DNA from: JANPLD01 sp031426355
Lineage (GTDB): Bacteria > Pseudomonadota > Alphaproteobacteria > Rickettsiales > UBA8987
NCBI GenBank assembly: GCA_031426355.1
Contig: JANPLD010000027.1
Span: forward strand, 1-64,000
Direction: 5' to 3'
Length of the DNA stretch: 64,000 nt
Shown here one piece after another: positions 46,886 through 54,573 of this stretch. The position numbers and the translations under genes are program-made. Position 1 is the first letter of the stretch, and every line of letters starts with the position of its first letter. Under the pieces are notes generated by a model. It saw nothing but the letters and a program-made list of their open reading frames with translations. It was not told the origin of the DNA and made no database searches.

Positions 46886-47811
46886 ACTTTACTTACATTT
46901 AAACTCATCTTGTCTTTTGCAATTTTGATTTTTGCGGGAACGCCAAAATGTATGGCCCAGTTGCGGGTTGTATGACCAATGCCTGAAATTTTGAAGACCG
47001 GGATTTTTACTTCATTAGCAAATTTTTCAAGAATCTTATCTATTAATGGCATATCCATATCAACTTCGCCGCCTTCAAAATCACCGAAGATTATTGCTTT
47101 TGCGCCTTTGCATAGGCCGGACTGTAAAATATGAGTGAGAATCCTATCTACCTGATAAGGCTTTTCATTTATGTCTTCAAAAAGAAGAATCTTGTTTTTT
47201 GCTTTTATCTGCCACTGTGTACCTATTGAACATTGAACCAGTTTTAAGTTTCCGCCAATTATCGCAGATGTATCTATAGTTTGTGACTTTAGGTTTTTTG
47301 ATACGGCGTTTAGTTCAAAATCTCTTTTATATTCTTTACCGAAGATGATATTTTCAATCTGTGAAATGCTTTCCTTATCAATTCTTTCCCTAATGACCTG
47401 CCAGAGGATAGGGCCGTGAACTGTTTTCCATCCCCATTCCTGATTAAGAAAAAAATGGATCGAAGTGATGTCGCTGAATGCAATAAATAATTTTTCCTGT
47501 TTTGGCAGATTTTTTATTTTAGCAAGATATGGAATTATCTGCGGGCTGCCGCTGCCACCTTTTACGCACCATATAGCTTTTGAATCTTCCGCAAAAAGTG
47601 CATCTTTTAATTGTTTGAAGCGTACTTTTTCCGGAGCGGAAGCAATAAGGTCGCCCATCAATAAATCTGTTGGAACCCTTGGAACAAGTCCAAGTGAAAC
47701 TATATATTCCTTTATTTTTTCAACTTCTTTTTCTTTGATGCCATAGGCTGGCGCGAGTATATCAACTATATCGCCTTTTTTGAGAGGTTTATATTTTGCA
47801 GGTTTTTTCAT
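46882..47811 (-). CDS. ldcA: LD-carboxypeptidase (peptidase S66, LdcA-like)
   Basis: Removes the terminal D-Ala from murein tetrapeptides during cytoplasmic peptidoglycan recycling. The 309 residues carry the S66 layout: GDIVDILAPAYG at the N-terminus, the nucleophile Ser in KGGSGS (about residue 89), SDITSIHFFLNQEWGWKTVHGP, the catalytic Glu in LLFEDINEKPYQVDR, and the His in ISGIGHTTRNW. It starts one base after the vapC stop, so it probably shares the vapBC transcript. Confidence 0.88.
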   Translation of the reverse strand: MKKPAKYKPLKKGDIVDILAPAYGIKEKEVEKIKEYIVSLGLVPRVPTDLLMGDLIASAPEKVRFKQLKDALFAEDSKAIWCVKGGSGSPQIIPYLAKIKNLPKQEKLFIAFSDITSIHFFLNQEWGWKTVHGPILWQVIRERIDKESISQIENIIFGKEYKRDFELNAVSKNLKSQTIDTSAIIGGNLKLVQCSIGTQWQIKAKNKILLFEDINEKPYQVDRILTHILQSGLCKGAKAIIFGDFEGGEVDMDMPLIDKILEKFANEVKIPVFKISGIGHTTRNWAIHFGVPAKIKIAKDKMSLNVSKV

Positions 47812-47812
47812 A

Positions 47813-48187
47813 TTAAGCTCTTAGTATTTTTACTCCATATTCTGCGATAATCTCATCTTTTGTTATCAGTGTCAGGTTTTCGCATATTGCCTGACAGGCA
47901 ATTATCCTGTCAAAAGGGTCTTTATGTATATCAGGTAATTTTTCTGTTTCCAGAACGTGATTAAAATTTATTGGAAGAATAGATAGGTTGGAATATTCAA
48001 TTGCTTCTTTTAAATTATCTGGGGAATCAAGTTTGTCGGCTTTTTTCTTGATAATAATTTCCCACATGCTTGCAACACTGACAAGATTTTCCTGTGCAGA
48101 AACTATCTGTTCTTTTATTTCTTTTTTAAGGTAAGGGCTGTCACTTAAAAGCCAAAGCAATATATGCGTATCAAGAAGGAACCTCAT
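47813..48187 (-). CDS. vapC: VapC-like PIN-domain toxin
   Basis: A 124-residue PIN-domain ribonuclease. The acidic active-site residues are D6 (LLDTHILLW), E43 (SMWEI), D90/D93 (KDPFDRI) and D111 (TKDEI), all in standard positions for the DTHxLLW subgroup. The start overlaps the antitoxin gene by four bases (ATGA). Toxins of this type cleave tRNA or rRNA; the target here is unknown. It is followed one base later by ldcA. Confidence 0.9.
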   Translation of the reverse strand: MRFLLDTHILLWLLSDSPYLKKEIKEQIVSAQENLVSVASMWEIIIKKKADKLDSPDNLKEAIEYSNLSILPINFNHVLETEKLPDIHKDPFDRIIACQAICENLTLITKDEIIAEYGVKILRA

Positions 48188-48414
48188 TCAGCTTCCCCTG
48201 AAAAATACTTTGCTATATCTTCAGGTAGCTTGTCAAAATCGTCAGCAATTTTAACTTTTGATTTCCAGAATCCAAATTTTACCTGTTTCTTTTCCAAAGG
48301 GGTAAGTTTAACCATAGGTAGGCCGGATTTGCTTATTATAACTTCTTCGCCATTCATAGCCATGGCTACTAAATGGGACAGTTTAGCTTTTGCTTCATAA
48401 ATATTGATTTGCAT
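48184..48414 (-). CDS. vapB: VapB/Phd-YefM-type antitoxin
   Basis: A 76-residue antitoxin. The N-terminal Phd/YefM DNA-binding domain is recognisable by INIYEAKAKLSHLVAMAMNGEEVIISKSGLPMV in shortened form, then a basic FGFWKSKVKIADDFDKLPEDI tail that should wrap the PIN toxin. A strong promoter (48440-48468) and a palindrome (48423-48435) lie directly upstream, which fits autoregulation by the VapBC complex. Confidence 0.9.
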   Translation of the reverse strand: MQINIYEAKAKLSHLVAMAMNGEEVIISKSGLPMVKLTPLEKKQVKFGFWKSKVKIADDFDKLPEDIAKYFSGEAE

Positions 48415-48422
48415 AAAAATGC

Positions 48423-48468
48423 CTAACTAAGTTAGTCAGATTATGCTGTATCTATAAGGCAATGTCAA
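48423..48468 (-). promoter_or_regulatory. vapBC promoter and operator palindrome
   Basis: Reading on the minus strand, TTGACA (48463-48468), a 17-base spacer and CATAAT (48440-48445) form a near-consensus promoter. The palindrome CTAACTTAGTTAG (48423-48435) sits between the -10 box and the start codon, where VapBC would bind. The -35 box abuts the last codon of flgH. Confidence 0.75.
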
Positions 48469-49224
48469 TTAGAAAGGTGAAAGTATATCAGCTAACTGAT
48501 TTCCAATACGCGGCTGCTGTATATCAGTGATAACGCCTTTACCGCCATAAGAGATTCTAGCTTCAGCTATTTGGCTATAAATAATCTCATTACTTGGTGT
48601 AATATCTTCAGGTCTGATAACGCCCTGAACAGTTAATTGGCGAACTTCAAAATTAACTCTTACTTCCTGGCTGCCGTAGATCACCATGTTCCCGTTAGGG
48701 AGAATATCCGTGATAACAGCTGCTACCATGGTATTGATGTTCTCATTCCTGTTTATGGTGCCTTCGCCTTTATTATTTAAGGCACTGTCCTGATCAAGCA
48801 GATTTGCAGGATTCTGGTCATTCCCAAGCAATCCGGCAACTTTAGCGATTTTACCCTGTAGTCCAAAGAATTCAGGTATCTTCACATCGCTTGTCTCAGT
48901 TCTTTTTCTTTCGGTTTTATTACCAAGCTGGGCTTTATCCTGAATGGAAACTCTTACGGTTAAAATATCACCTACTTTTCCTGCGCGTTGATCTTTAAAG
49001 AAGGTTCTTGAATCGCCATCCCATAAGGAATTTGACGATCCGGGGGTAGTTGGCTTGCGGGCAACCATCGGCCATTTTATTGGCGGCGTTTGTGATTGCG
49101 GTTGAACAGGGTTCATTGGTGGTTCTTTGCCAAGCCATTCCAATCTGTCCATCTGTGATGTTGCGCAGGATGAAGCTAACGCTGCAAATGCTGTGATTGT
49201 AATTATATTTAATTTTCTTTTCAT
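48469..49224 (-). CDS. flgH: Flagellar L-ring protein FlgH
   Basis: The outer-membrane lipoprotein that forms the L ring around the flagellar rod. It has 251 residues with lipobox SSC (Cys20), a Pro/Gln-rich linker, then the FlgH core with SLWDGDSRTFFKDQRAGKVGDILTVRVSI and the C-terminal GVIRPEDITPSNEIIYSQIAEARISYGGKG. It is the last gene of flgF-flgG-flgA-flgH, the usual alphaproteobacterial order, four bases after flgA. It implies an outer membrane and a flagellum or an ancestral remnant of one. Confidence 0.95.
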   Translation of the reverse strand: MKRKLNIITITAFAALASSCATSQMDRLEWLGKEPPMNPVQPQSQTPPIKWPMVARKPTTPGSSNSLWDGDSRTFFKDQRAGKVGDILTVRVSIQDKAQLGNKTERKRTETSDVKIPEFFGLQGKIAKVAGLLGNDQNPANLLDQDSALNNKGEGTINRNENINTMVAAVITDILPNGNMVIYGSQEVRVNFEVRQLTVQGVIRPEDITPSNEIIYSQIAEARISYGGKGVITDIQQPRIGNQLADILSPF

Positions 49225-49228
49225 ATAT

Positions 49229-50023
49229 CTACCTGTTAGCTAACACTTCTTCCTGAAAATTTACCAGAGCTGTATTTTGTCTTTCAGCCATAGCCATAAA
49301 TTCTTTTCCTGAATCTATATTTTTTAATTTAATTATCTCGCCAACCCTGCCATCACTCATGGCTTGGGCGGTTACTTTAAGTTCCATATTTTTTTCACGA
49401 TAGATGGCGATAACAGCTTTACCTTTTTTAATTACGATAGGGTTTTCAACATCTCCTGAAAGTATTTGGGAGCTTCTTGCGATATTCCTTTTTGCCTGTT
49501 TACCAATTATGTATTTCTCGTTGTCAAGTGCTGAAGAAACAACTTTATTGTCAGGGGTGTGTTTAAAAGCGATATCACTTTCTTCTATCAATGCGCCTTT
49601 TCTGATAAGAGTTTTTGCAACCGGTATCCTTCTGCTTTCAGTATATTTTCCTGTTGCGATTAGCCTATAAGTTGCCTTTTCAGGTGTAAGTATTGCTTCA
49701 AAAAATTTTGTTTTATCATCAATAGTAACCTGGCTTACCTCAAGCATATCTTTAATGCCTGATTTTTCAGCTTCATCCAATGAATAAGATTTTTCAGAGC
49801 CTTCCCTTATAAGGTAACCGTATTTTACAGAGAATATATTTCCCTTTGAATTCGTTGAAATGGCTTCAGAAAGTTTTTGCGAAATATCTTTAATTGAAAA
49901 ACTTTCAGAAGAATTAAGCTTTTCGTTTGTTTTTTTGTGTACTACTTCAGAGGCTAAAATATTGCCAAAAACTGCAAATACAAATAGTAGACATAAAAAT
50001 AATTTTGATAATAGCTTCTTCAT
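49229..50023 (-). CDS. flgA: Flagellar P-ring chaperone FlgA
   Basis: The periplasmic chaperone for P-ring (FlgI) assembly. It has 264 residues with a signal peptide (about 1-24), a divergent middle, and the C-terminal SAF/FlgA domain from about residue 135 (ESRRIPVAKTLIRKGALIEESDI, IGKQAKRNIARSSQIL, and the last MSDGRVGEIIKLKNIDSGKEF). A purine-rich AAGGGGG site precedes the ATG. flgI itself is not in the window. Confidence 0.9.
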   Translation of the reverse strand: MKKLLSKLFLCLLFVFAVFGNILASEVVHKKTNEKLNSSESFSIKDISQKLSEAISTNSKGNIFSVKYGYLIREGSEKSYSLDEAEKSGIKDMLEVSQVTIDDKTKFFEAILTPEKATYRLIATGKYTESRRIPVAKTLIRKGALIEESDIAFKHTPDNKVVSSALDNEKYIIGKQAKRNIARSSQILSGDVENPIVIKKGKAVIAIYREKNMELKVTAQAMSDGRVGEIIKLKNIDSGKEFMAMAERQNTALVNFQEEVLANR

Positions 50024-50121
50024 TTAGCGCCCCCTTGGTTTCATCATAAATTTTAACCGGATAATCTTTATCAGCCCTTCCGCATTTAGTAAGTTTCATT
50101 TAATCCCCCAGATTAATTTTA

Positions 50122-50913
50122 TTACCTTACGTTATTTAGCGCTCCAAGCATTTCATCTGATGTCTGAATCACTTTAGAATTAAGTTCATAAGCCCTTTGC
50201 GCGGCGATAAGTGTAGTAATTTCATAAACCGCATCTACGTTCGAGTTCTCAACAAACCCTTGCTGCACAGTACCAAAGCCAACTGCGCCTGGTGTTCCCG
50301 TTATCGGTGTACCAGAAGCTTCAGATTCCTTAAATGCATTATTACCGATCGGCCTTAAGCCACCTTCATTTATAAAATTCACTAATGTAAATTGCCCAAG
50401 CCTTTGTGGGGTTGCAGAATCATCTGTGGTGACAAAAACTTCACCTTGTACGTTCACTGTGATTTCAGAAGAGTTGTCAGGGATGGTGATAGTAGGATCA
50501 ACAGTAAAGCCTTGAGGGTCAACTATCACACCTTGATTGTTAGGTGAGAATCTTCCTGCTCTGGTATAATATTCTGTGCCGTCTGCATCAGTTACCCTGA
50601 AATATCCTTTTCCTTGTATAGCAATATCAAAATCATTGCCTGTCTGTACAACGGTACCTTGCTCAACATTTCTATATATACCTACTGGTTTAACACCAAG
50701 ACCAACCTGCATACCGGTTGGTGGAAGGTTACCGCCTGATGTGCTTTGTACGCCTACGTCGCGGCCAAGGTTCTGGTATAAAAGATCTTGGAATTCACCT
50801 ATCCTGCGTTTATAACCGGTGGAGTTCAGGTTGGCTACGTTGTTTGAGATTACCTCAACATTCAACTGCTGAGCGCTCATTCCCGTTGCTGCTATTTGTA
50901 TTGCTCTAAGCAT
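50122..50913 (-). CDS. flgG: Flagellar distal rod protein FlgG
   Basis: Forms the distal rod. The 263 residues have the N-terminal rod signature (ALxIAATGMxAQQLNVEVISNNVANLNSTGYKR pattern), then the FlgG-specific YQNLGRDVGVQSTSGGNLPPTG and QVGLGV, and the C-terminal LTTLIAAQRAYELNSKVIQTSDEML heptad helix. The length is standard. It follows flgF by 22 bases. Confidence 0.97.
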   Translation of the reverse strand: MLRAIQIAATGMSAQQLNVEVISNNVANLNSTGYKRRIGEFQDLLYQNLGRDVGVQSTSGGNLPPTGMQVGLGVKPVGIYRNVEQGTVVQTGNDFDIAIQGKGYFRVTDADGTEYYTRAGRFSPNNQGVIVDPQGFTVDPTITIPDNSSEITVNVQGEVFVTTDDSATPQRLGQFTLVNFINEGGLRPIGNNAFKESEASGTPITGTPGAVGFGTVQQGFVENSNVDAVYEITTLIAAQRAYELNSKVIQTSDEMLGALNNVR

Positions 50914-50935
50914 AAATTTTCATACTTTATTTAAG

Positions 50936-51661
50936 TTATTGGGTTCCGGCTATTCTGCTCACAGCATTACGAACCAAAGAATGCTGATCATTAATAATTT
51001 TAGCTATCTGTTGAACATCACGGCTGACATCGATCAGTTCGGTAAGTTGGTATACAGAATTCACGTTGGAGTTTTCCACCGTGCCCTGTGATATTTTAAA
51101 AGTTGTAGGGTCAGCGGTTTCCGGGCCTTGAGGGCTGGCAAAATAAGTGTTTCCAACTTTTCTCAATTGTGACTGGTCAGCAAAATTAACTATTCCAATG
51201 GTACCTCTTGAAACTCTCAGGTCATTATTAAGGGCTGTTATTTCACCATTACCAGCTATTAATATTTCTGTGTCGTTAGGGTCCATATTAATGGCGCCGC
51301 CATCACCCTGAACGGCGTAACCTTCAGGTGTTACTATTTGCCCTTCAGCATTCAATGTGAAAGAGCCTGCGCGTGTGAACCTTGGTCCAAGCGGGGTATC
51401 AACCTCAAAAAAACCGTTACCATCTATGGCTACATCAAGTGGCCTGCCAGTAGCGTTGAGTGGCCCTGCCTGCATATCTGAGGCGGTTGTCATCATTGGG
51501 GTAGGGACAACTTTGCCATTAACTACTGAGTTATCTTTAAGGTAAACTGAAAGGTCAGATTTAAAGCCGTTGGTATTTGCGTTAGCGACATTGTTCGCCA
51601 GAACGTCAAGACGGTCAAAAAGACTTTTCTGTTTTACGTATGCAATTACTTCTGTTTCCAT
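50936..51661 (-). CDS. flgF: Flagellar proximal rod protein FlgF
   Basis: A proximal rod subunit of about 241 residues. The start is set at the ATG at 51661 (METEVIAYVKQ) rather than a TTG six bases upstream. The N-terminal rod helix has FDRLDVLANNVANANTNGFKSDL, and the C-terminus VYQLTELIDVSRDVQQIAKIINDQHS fits FlgF/FlgG-type axial proteins. It is first in the flg group. No clear promoter is visible in the short spacer upstream. Confidence 0.93.
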   Translation of the reverse strand: METEVIAYVKQKSLFDRLDVLANNVANANTNGFKSDLSVYLKDNSVVNGKVVPTPMMTTASDMQAGPLNATGRPLDVAIDGNGFFEVDTPLGPRFTRAGSFTLNAEGQIVTPEGYAVQGDGGAINMDPNDTEILIAGNGEITALNNDLRVSRGTIGIVNFADQSQLRKVGNTYFASPQGPETADPTTFKISQGTVENSNVNSVYQLTELIDVSRDVQQIAKIINDQHSLVRNAVSRIAGTQ

Positions 51662-51732
51662 AACCAACTATGCAAAAATTTCATATAGCCGAATATATAA
51701 AGCGGAAATTATGCCAAAAATTTATGGAGTTT

Positions 51733-52124
51733 TTATATTGATTGGGAGTGTGTCGGATCGGTAACGGCGCTAATTGTGTTTGAAGTTGCTGGTATTAAAT
51801 TAAAACCAGGAATTTCAGCTTCACTCTTAATAAGAGCTATGTTTAACCCCAGAGATTTAGAATTTTTCCTAAATCCATCTTGTAACTGTTCTATCTTTTT
51901 TGAAGATTTATCACACAATCTAATTATCGGTGTGGTGAGTCTCCGCCCATATCTATGCCGCCGCCTGTAGATGGTGAGAGATGGTCTCCAGGAGATACAT
52001 CTGATACATTATGCCCTCTATACCAAGAAAAGTCTATATTCCACAAATGCATTTTAACTCCCGCTGATGCAAGCTTGTTAGCTGCTTCCATCTGAACATG
52101 TGTACTAGCTCCACCACCGCTCAT
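51733..52124 (-). pseudogene. Probable frameshifted hypothetical gene
   Basis: Two short frames lie head to tail on the minus strand: 52124-51924 (begins MSGGGASTHVQMEAANKLA, ends GGDSPHR) and 51918-51733 (KSSKKIEQLQDGFRKNSKSL onward). A single-base shift near 51925 would join them as GGDSPHTPIIRLCDKSS without any stop, giving about 128 residues. The second frame lacks its own ribosome site. I do not recognise the protein. Either a frameshifted gene or two chance frames is possible. Confidence 0.35.
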
Positions 52125-52210
52125 AATACTAACCTAATTAATTATTATATTTATCATTATACTCCATAATCATTAACAAATCATTAACAACTTGAATAAA
52201 ATTTTAGGAG

Positions 52211-53326
52211 CTAGATCGAGTCAGGTTGGTGTTTGTATATCTTATTGAATTCTAAATGAAATTCTTCAAACCTATTTTTTTTTATAGCATTTCTCATGTC
52301 TTTCATAAGGTCCAAATAAAAAGCGAGGTTAGCCTGAGTACAAAGCATGCAACCCAGTATCTCATCAGATTTCATCAAGTGATTTAAATATCCTTTTGAA
52401 TATTGGCTTAATGCTTTGTGAGAGCTTGAGGCGTCGATGGGATCTTTATCATCGGCAAATTTTGCATTCTTGATATTTATCGCGCCGTTTTTTGTAAATA
52501 TCTGTCCGTTACGCGCATTCCTTGTTGGCAGAACGCAATCAAACATATCTATTCCCCTTGCGACTGCTTCAACCAGATCATCAGGTTTGCCAACACCCAT
52601 CAGATAGCGCGGTTTATCTTTCGGCAGCATTGGTGCAGTAAAATCCAGAACACGTAACATTTCTTCCTGGCCTTCACCAACGGCGAGGCCGCCAATTGCC
52701 ATTCCGTCAAAATCCATCTGGTTTAAATTTTCTGCTGAAAATTTTCTCAAATCTTCATAGATGCTTCCCTGAACAATTCCAAAAAGGCCGTAACCATTGC
52801 GTTTCTTAAATGATTTTTTACTTCGTTCTGCCCATCTTAATGAAAGCTCCATGGATTTTTTTGCGATATCGTGGGTAGCGGGAAAGGGCGTGCATTCATC
52901 AAATATCATGGTGATGTCTGAACCGAGCAGATGCTGTATCTCCATTGAGCGTTCAGGAGATATCATATGCGGTGAGCCGTCGATATGAGATTGAAAGCTT
53001 ACGCCTTCTTCATTTATTTTTCTTATCTTAGACAGGCTCATTACCTGAAACCCACCTGAATCAGTAAGGATCGGTTTATCCCAGTTCATGAATTTATGAA
53101 GCCCGCCGAATTCCGCAATTCTTTCGGATGTAGGGCGCAAATTCAAATGGTAAGTATTACCTAATATTATTTGAGCGCCAAGGTCATTAAGATCATTAAC
53201 GGTTGCAGCTTTTACTGTTCCTGCAGTTCCAACCGGCATGAATATTGGTGTTTCAATATTACCGTGGGCTGTTTCAAGTGTTCCAAAGCGAGCATTGCCC
53301 GAAGTTTTATGTAAGGTGAATTTCAT
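52211..53326 (-). CDS. tgt: Queuine tRNA-ribosyltransferase (Tgt) without zinc ligands
   Basis: Exchanges guanine-34 for preQ1 in GUN-anticodon tRNAs. The 371 residues retain the catalytic core: D89 in LTDSGGFQVMSL, FDECTPFPA, AIGGLAVGE for base binding, and the nucleophile D263 in GIDMFDCVLPTRNARNG. The structural zinc site, normally CxCxxC plus a His near residues 300-335, is gone: the aligned positions are Ser301, His303, Leu306 and Ala332, although the flanking PxD, YSxxYLxHL and EILG motifs remain. The gene is otherwise intact. Function may be retained by a metal-free fold, or altered. Confidence 0.9.
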   Translation of the reverse strand: MKFTLHKTSGNARFGTLETAHGNIETPIFMPVGTAGTVKAATVNDLNDLGAQIILGNTYHLNLRPTSERIAEFGGLHKFMNWDKPILTDSGGFQVMSLSKIRKINEEGVSFQSHIDGSPHMISPERSMEIQHLLGSDITMIFDECTPFPATHDIAKKSMELSLRWAERSKKSFKKRNGYGLFGIVQGSIYEDLRKFSAENLNQMDFDGMAIGGLAVGEGQEEMLRVLDFTAPMLPKDKPRYLMGVGKPDDLVEAVARGIDMFDCVLPTRNARNGQIFTKNGAINIKNAKFADDKDPIDASSSHKALSQYSKGYLNHLMKSDEILGCMLCTQANLAFYLDLMKDMRNAIKKNRFEEFHLEFNKIYKHQPDSI

Positions 53327-53413
53327 TAACGGTTTGTTAATCTTTATATGTTAAAAGTTAGTTATCTAGATTCATAACTAACTAATTAAAAATAAAAACT
53401 AAAAAGGGAAACA

Positions 53414-54436
53414 ATGAAAAATGAATTTTTAAAACAAGTAGGTTGGCAGCAGCAACTGCAGAATTCTGAAGAGCCTGTAGAAACCAGAGCGGAACTTCAA
53501 CTAAGGCTAATGCAGGTTGAACAGTTATTGGAAAAAAGGAAAGGACTTTATATTGGTGGTTATGTTAAAGGTGAGATTAATGTTATTGATCCAGATAAGT
53601 TTCAGAAAGCAGCAGAAAAGTGGCAAAAAGATTATGAAATAAAGAATGGTCCGGTTGATAAGAAGATATCTGATTTGATAAAAGATAATAATGGGATACT
53701 TGATATTTTTCTTGAGGAATTAAAAACAGAAACAGCAGCTGCAGTAAAAAATTTTAAAGAACCTGTTAAAGATAAAAATCCAGAGCAAAATAATAAGGTT
53801 AAAACGCAAACGCCGTCTGTTGTTGCTCAAGCACATAAGAGCGAAGTATCTAAACAAGAAATGGTGGTTGAAAGTCCTAAAAAAGCTCTAGAAAATTCTG
53901 AAGAAACCAGAGAAACTTTGCAGAAAAGGCTTGGCCAGATCAATTCCATACTTGGAAATAAAGAAAAATATACAGGGATGAACGGAGCGGTTCTTGATCT
54001 TGAAAAGTTTCAACAAAAAGCGTTTTTATGGCTTAATAATAATGAAAAAAATGCAGATGATTGGGTGAAAAATAAAATTACTAACTCATCTCGAGAAAGT
54101 TTATATGTAAATTTTCTTAGCAAAAAAGAAGAGTTGGAAATAGCCCTTAAAGAACCGGAAAAAGCTCCTGTTATAGAGCAAAAAAATCAACCCGCAGCAA
54201 ATAGCTTAGTTAGGCCAGAGCCAGATGCTATTACCCATCTTATTTTTGATGCTTTAGTTAATGATGCAAAAACTCCTGAGATAGTTGATAATGATGAGTT
54301 TAAAAAAATAGTGGAAGAAGGAAAAAAATTAAAAGCGGCAATAACAAAGAATGAAGGAAATGGAACAATAGATGTTACTCCGCAAGAGGGTTCTAAACTT
54401 AAGAAAAGAACTTATGAACAAATAAAATTTCATTAA
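53414..54436 (+). CDS. Hypothetical protein with two tandem ~85-residue repeats
   Basis: A 340-residue charged, soluble protein. Repeat 1 (about 24-110, ETRAELQLRLMQVEQLLEKRK then DPDKFQKAAEKWQ) and repeat 2 (about 164-245, ETRETLQKRLGQINSILGNKE then DLEKFQQKAFLWL) align along their length. A Lys/Glu/Pro/Gln linker separates them. Each looks like a small helical bundle. It has no signal peptide, so it could be cytosolic or an effector. An AAGGGAAAC site precedes the ATG. In-frame coding-like sequence continues after the stop to 54547. No family is recognised. Confidence 0.6.
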   Translation: MKNEFLKQVGWQQQLQNSEEPVETRAELQLRLMQVEQLLEKRKGLYIGGYVKGEINVIDPDKFQKAAEKWQKDYEIKNGPVDKKISDLIKDNNGILDIFLEELKTETAAAVKNFKEPVKDKNPEQNNKVKTQTPSVVAQAHKSEVSKQEMVVESPKKALENSEETRETLQKRLGQINSILGNKEKYTGMNGAVLDLEKFQQKAFLWLNNNEKNADDWVKNKITNSSRESLYVNFLSKKEELEIALKEPEKAPVIEQKNQPAANSLVRPEPDAITHLIFDALVNDAKTPEIVDNDEFKKIVEEGKKLKAAITKNEGNGTIDVTPQEGSKLKKRTYEQIKFH

Positions 54437-54573
54437 GTAAGTTTGTTAGTTGTATTAAAAGAAAAAGCTATCTCTGCAGAAGAATTTCTGGAAAAAGAAG
54501 GAAAAGACAAATCTAAAAATATTGGAAAAGGTCGTAGCAGAAATTAAGCAACATAGTTGATTTATGTAATTAA

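Noticed and set aside
50024..50099. Short frame starting MKLTKCGRADKDYPVK upstream of flgA
   Set aside because: It has a G-rich site before its ATG but runs out of frame into flgA and ends soon after. The evidence is too weak to call a gene, although an upstream regulatory peptide is possible.
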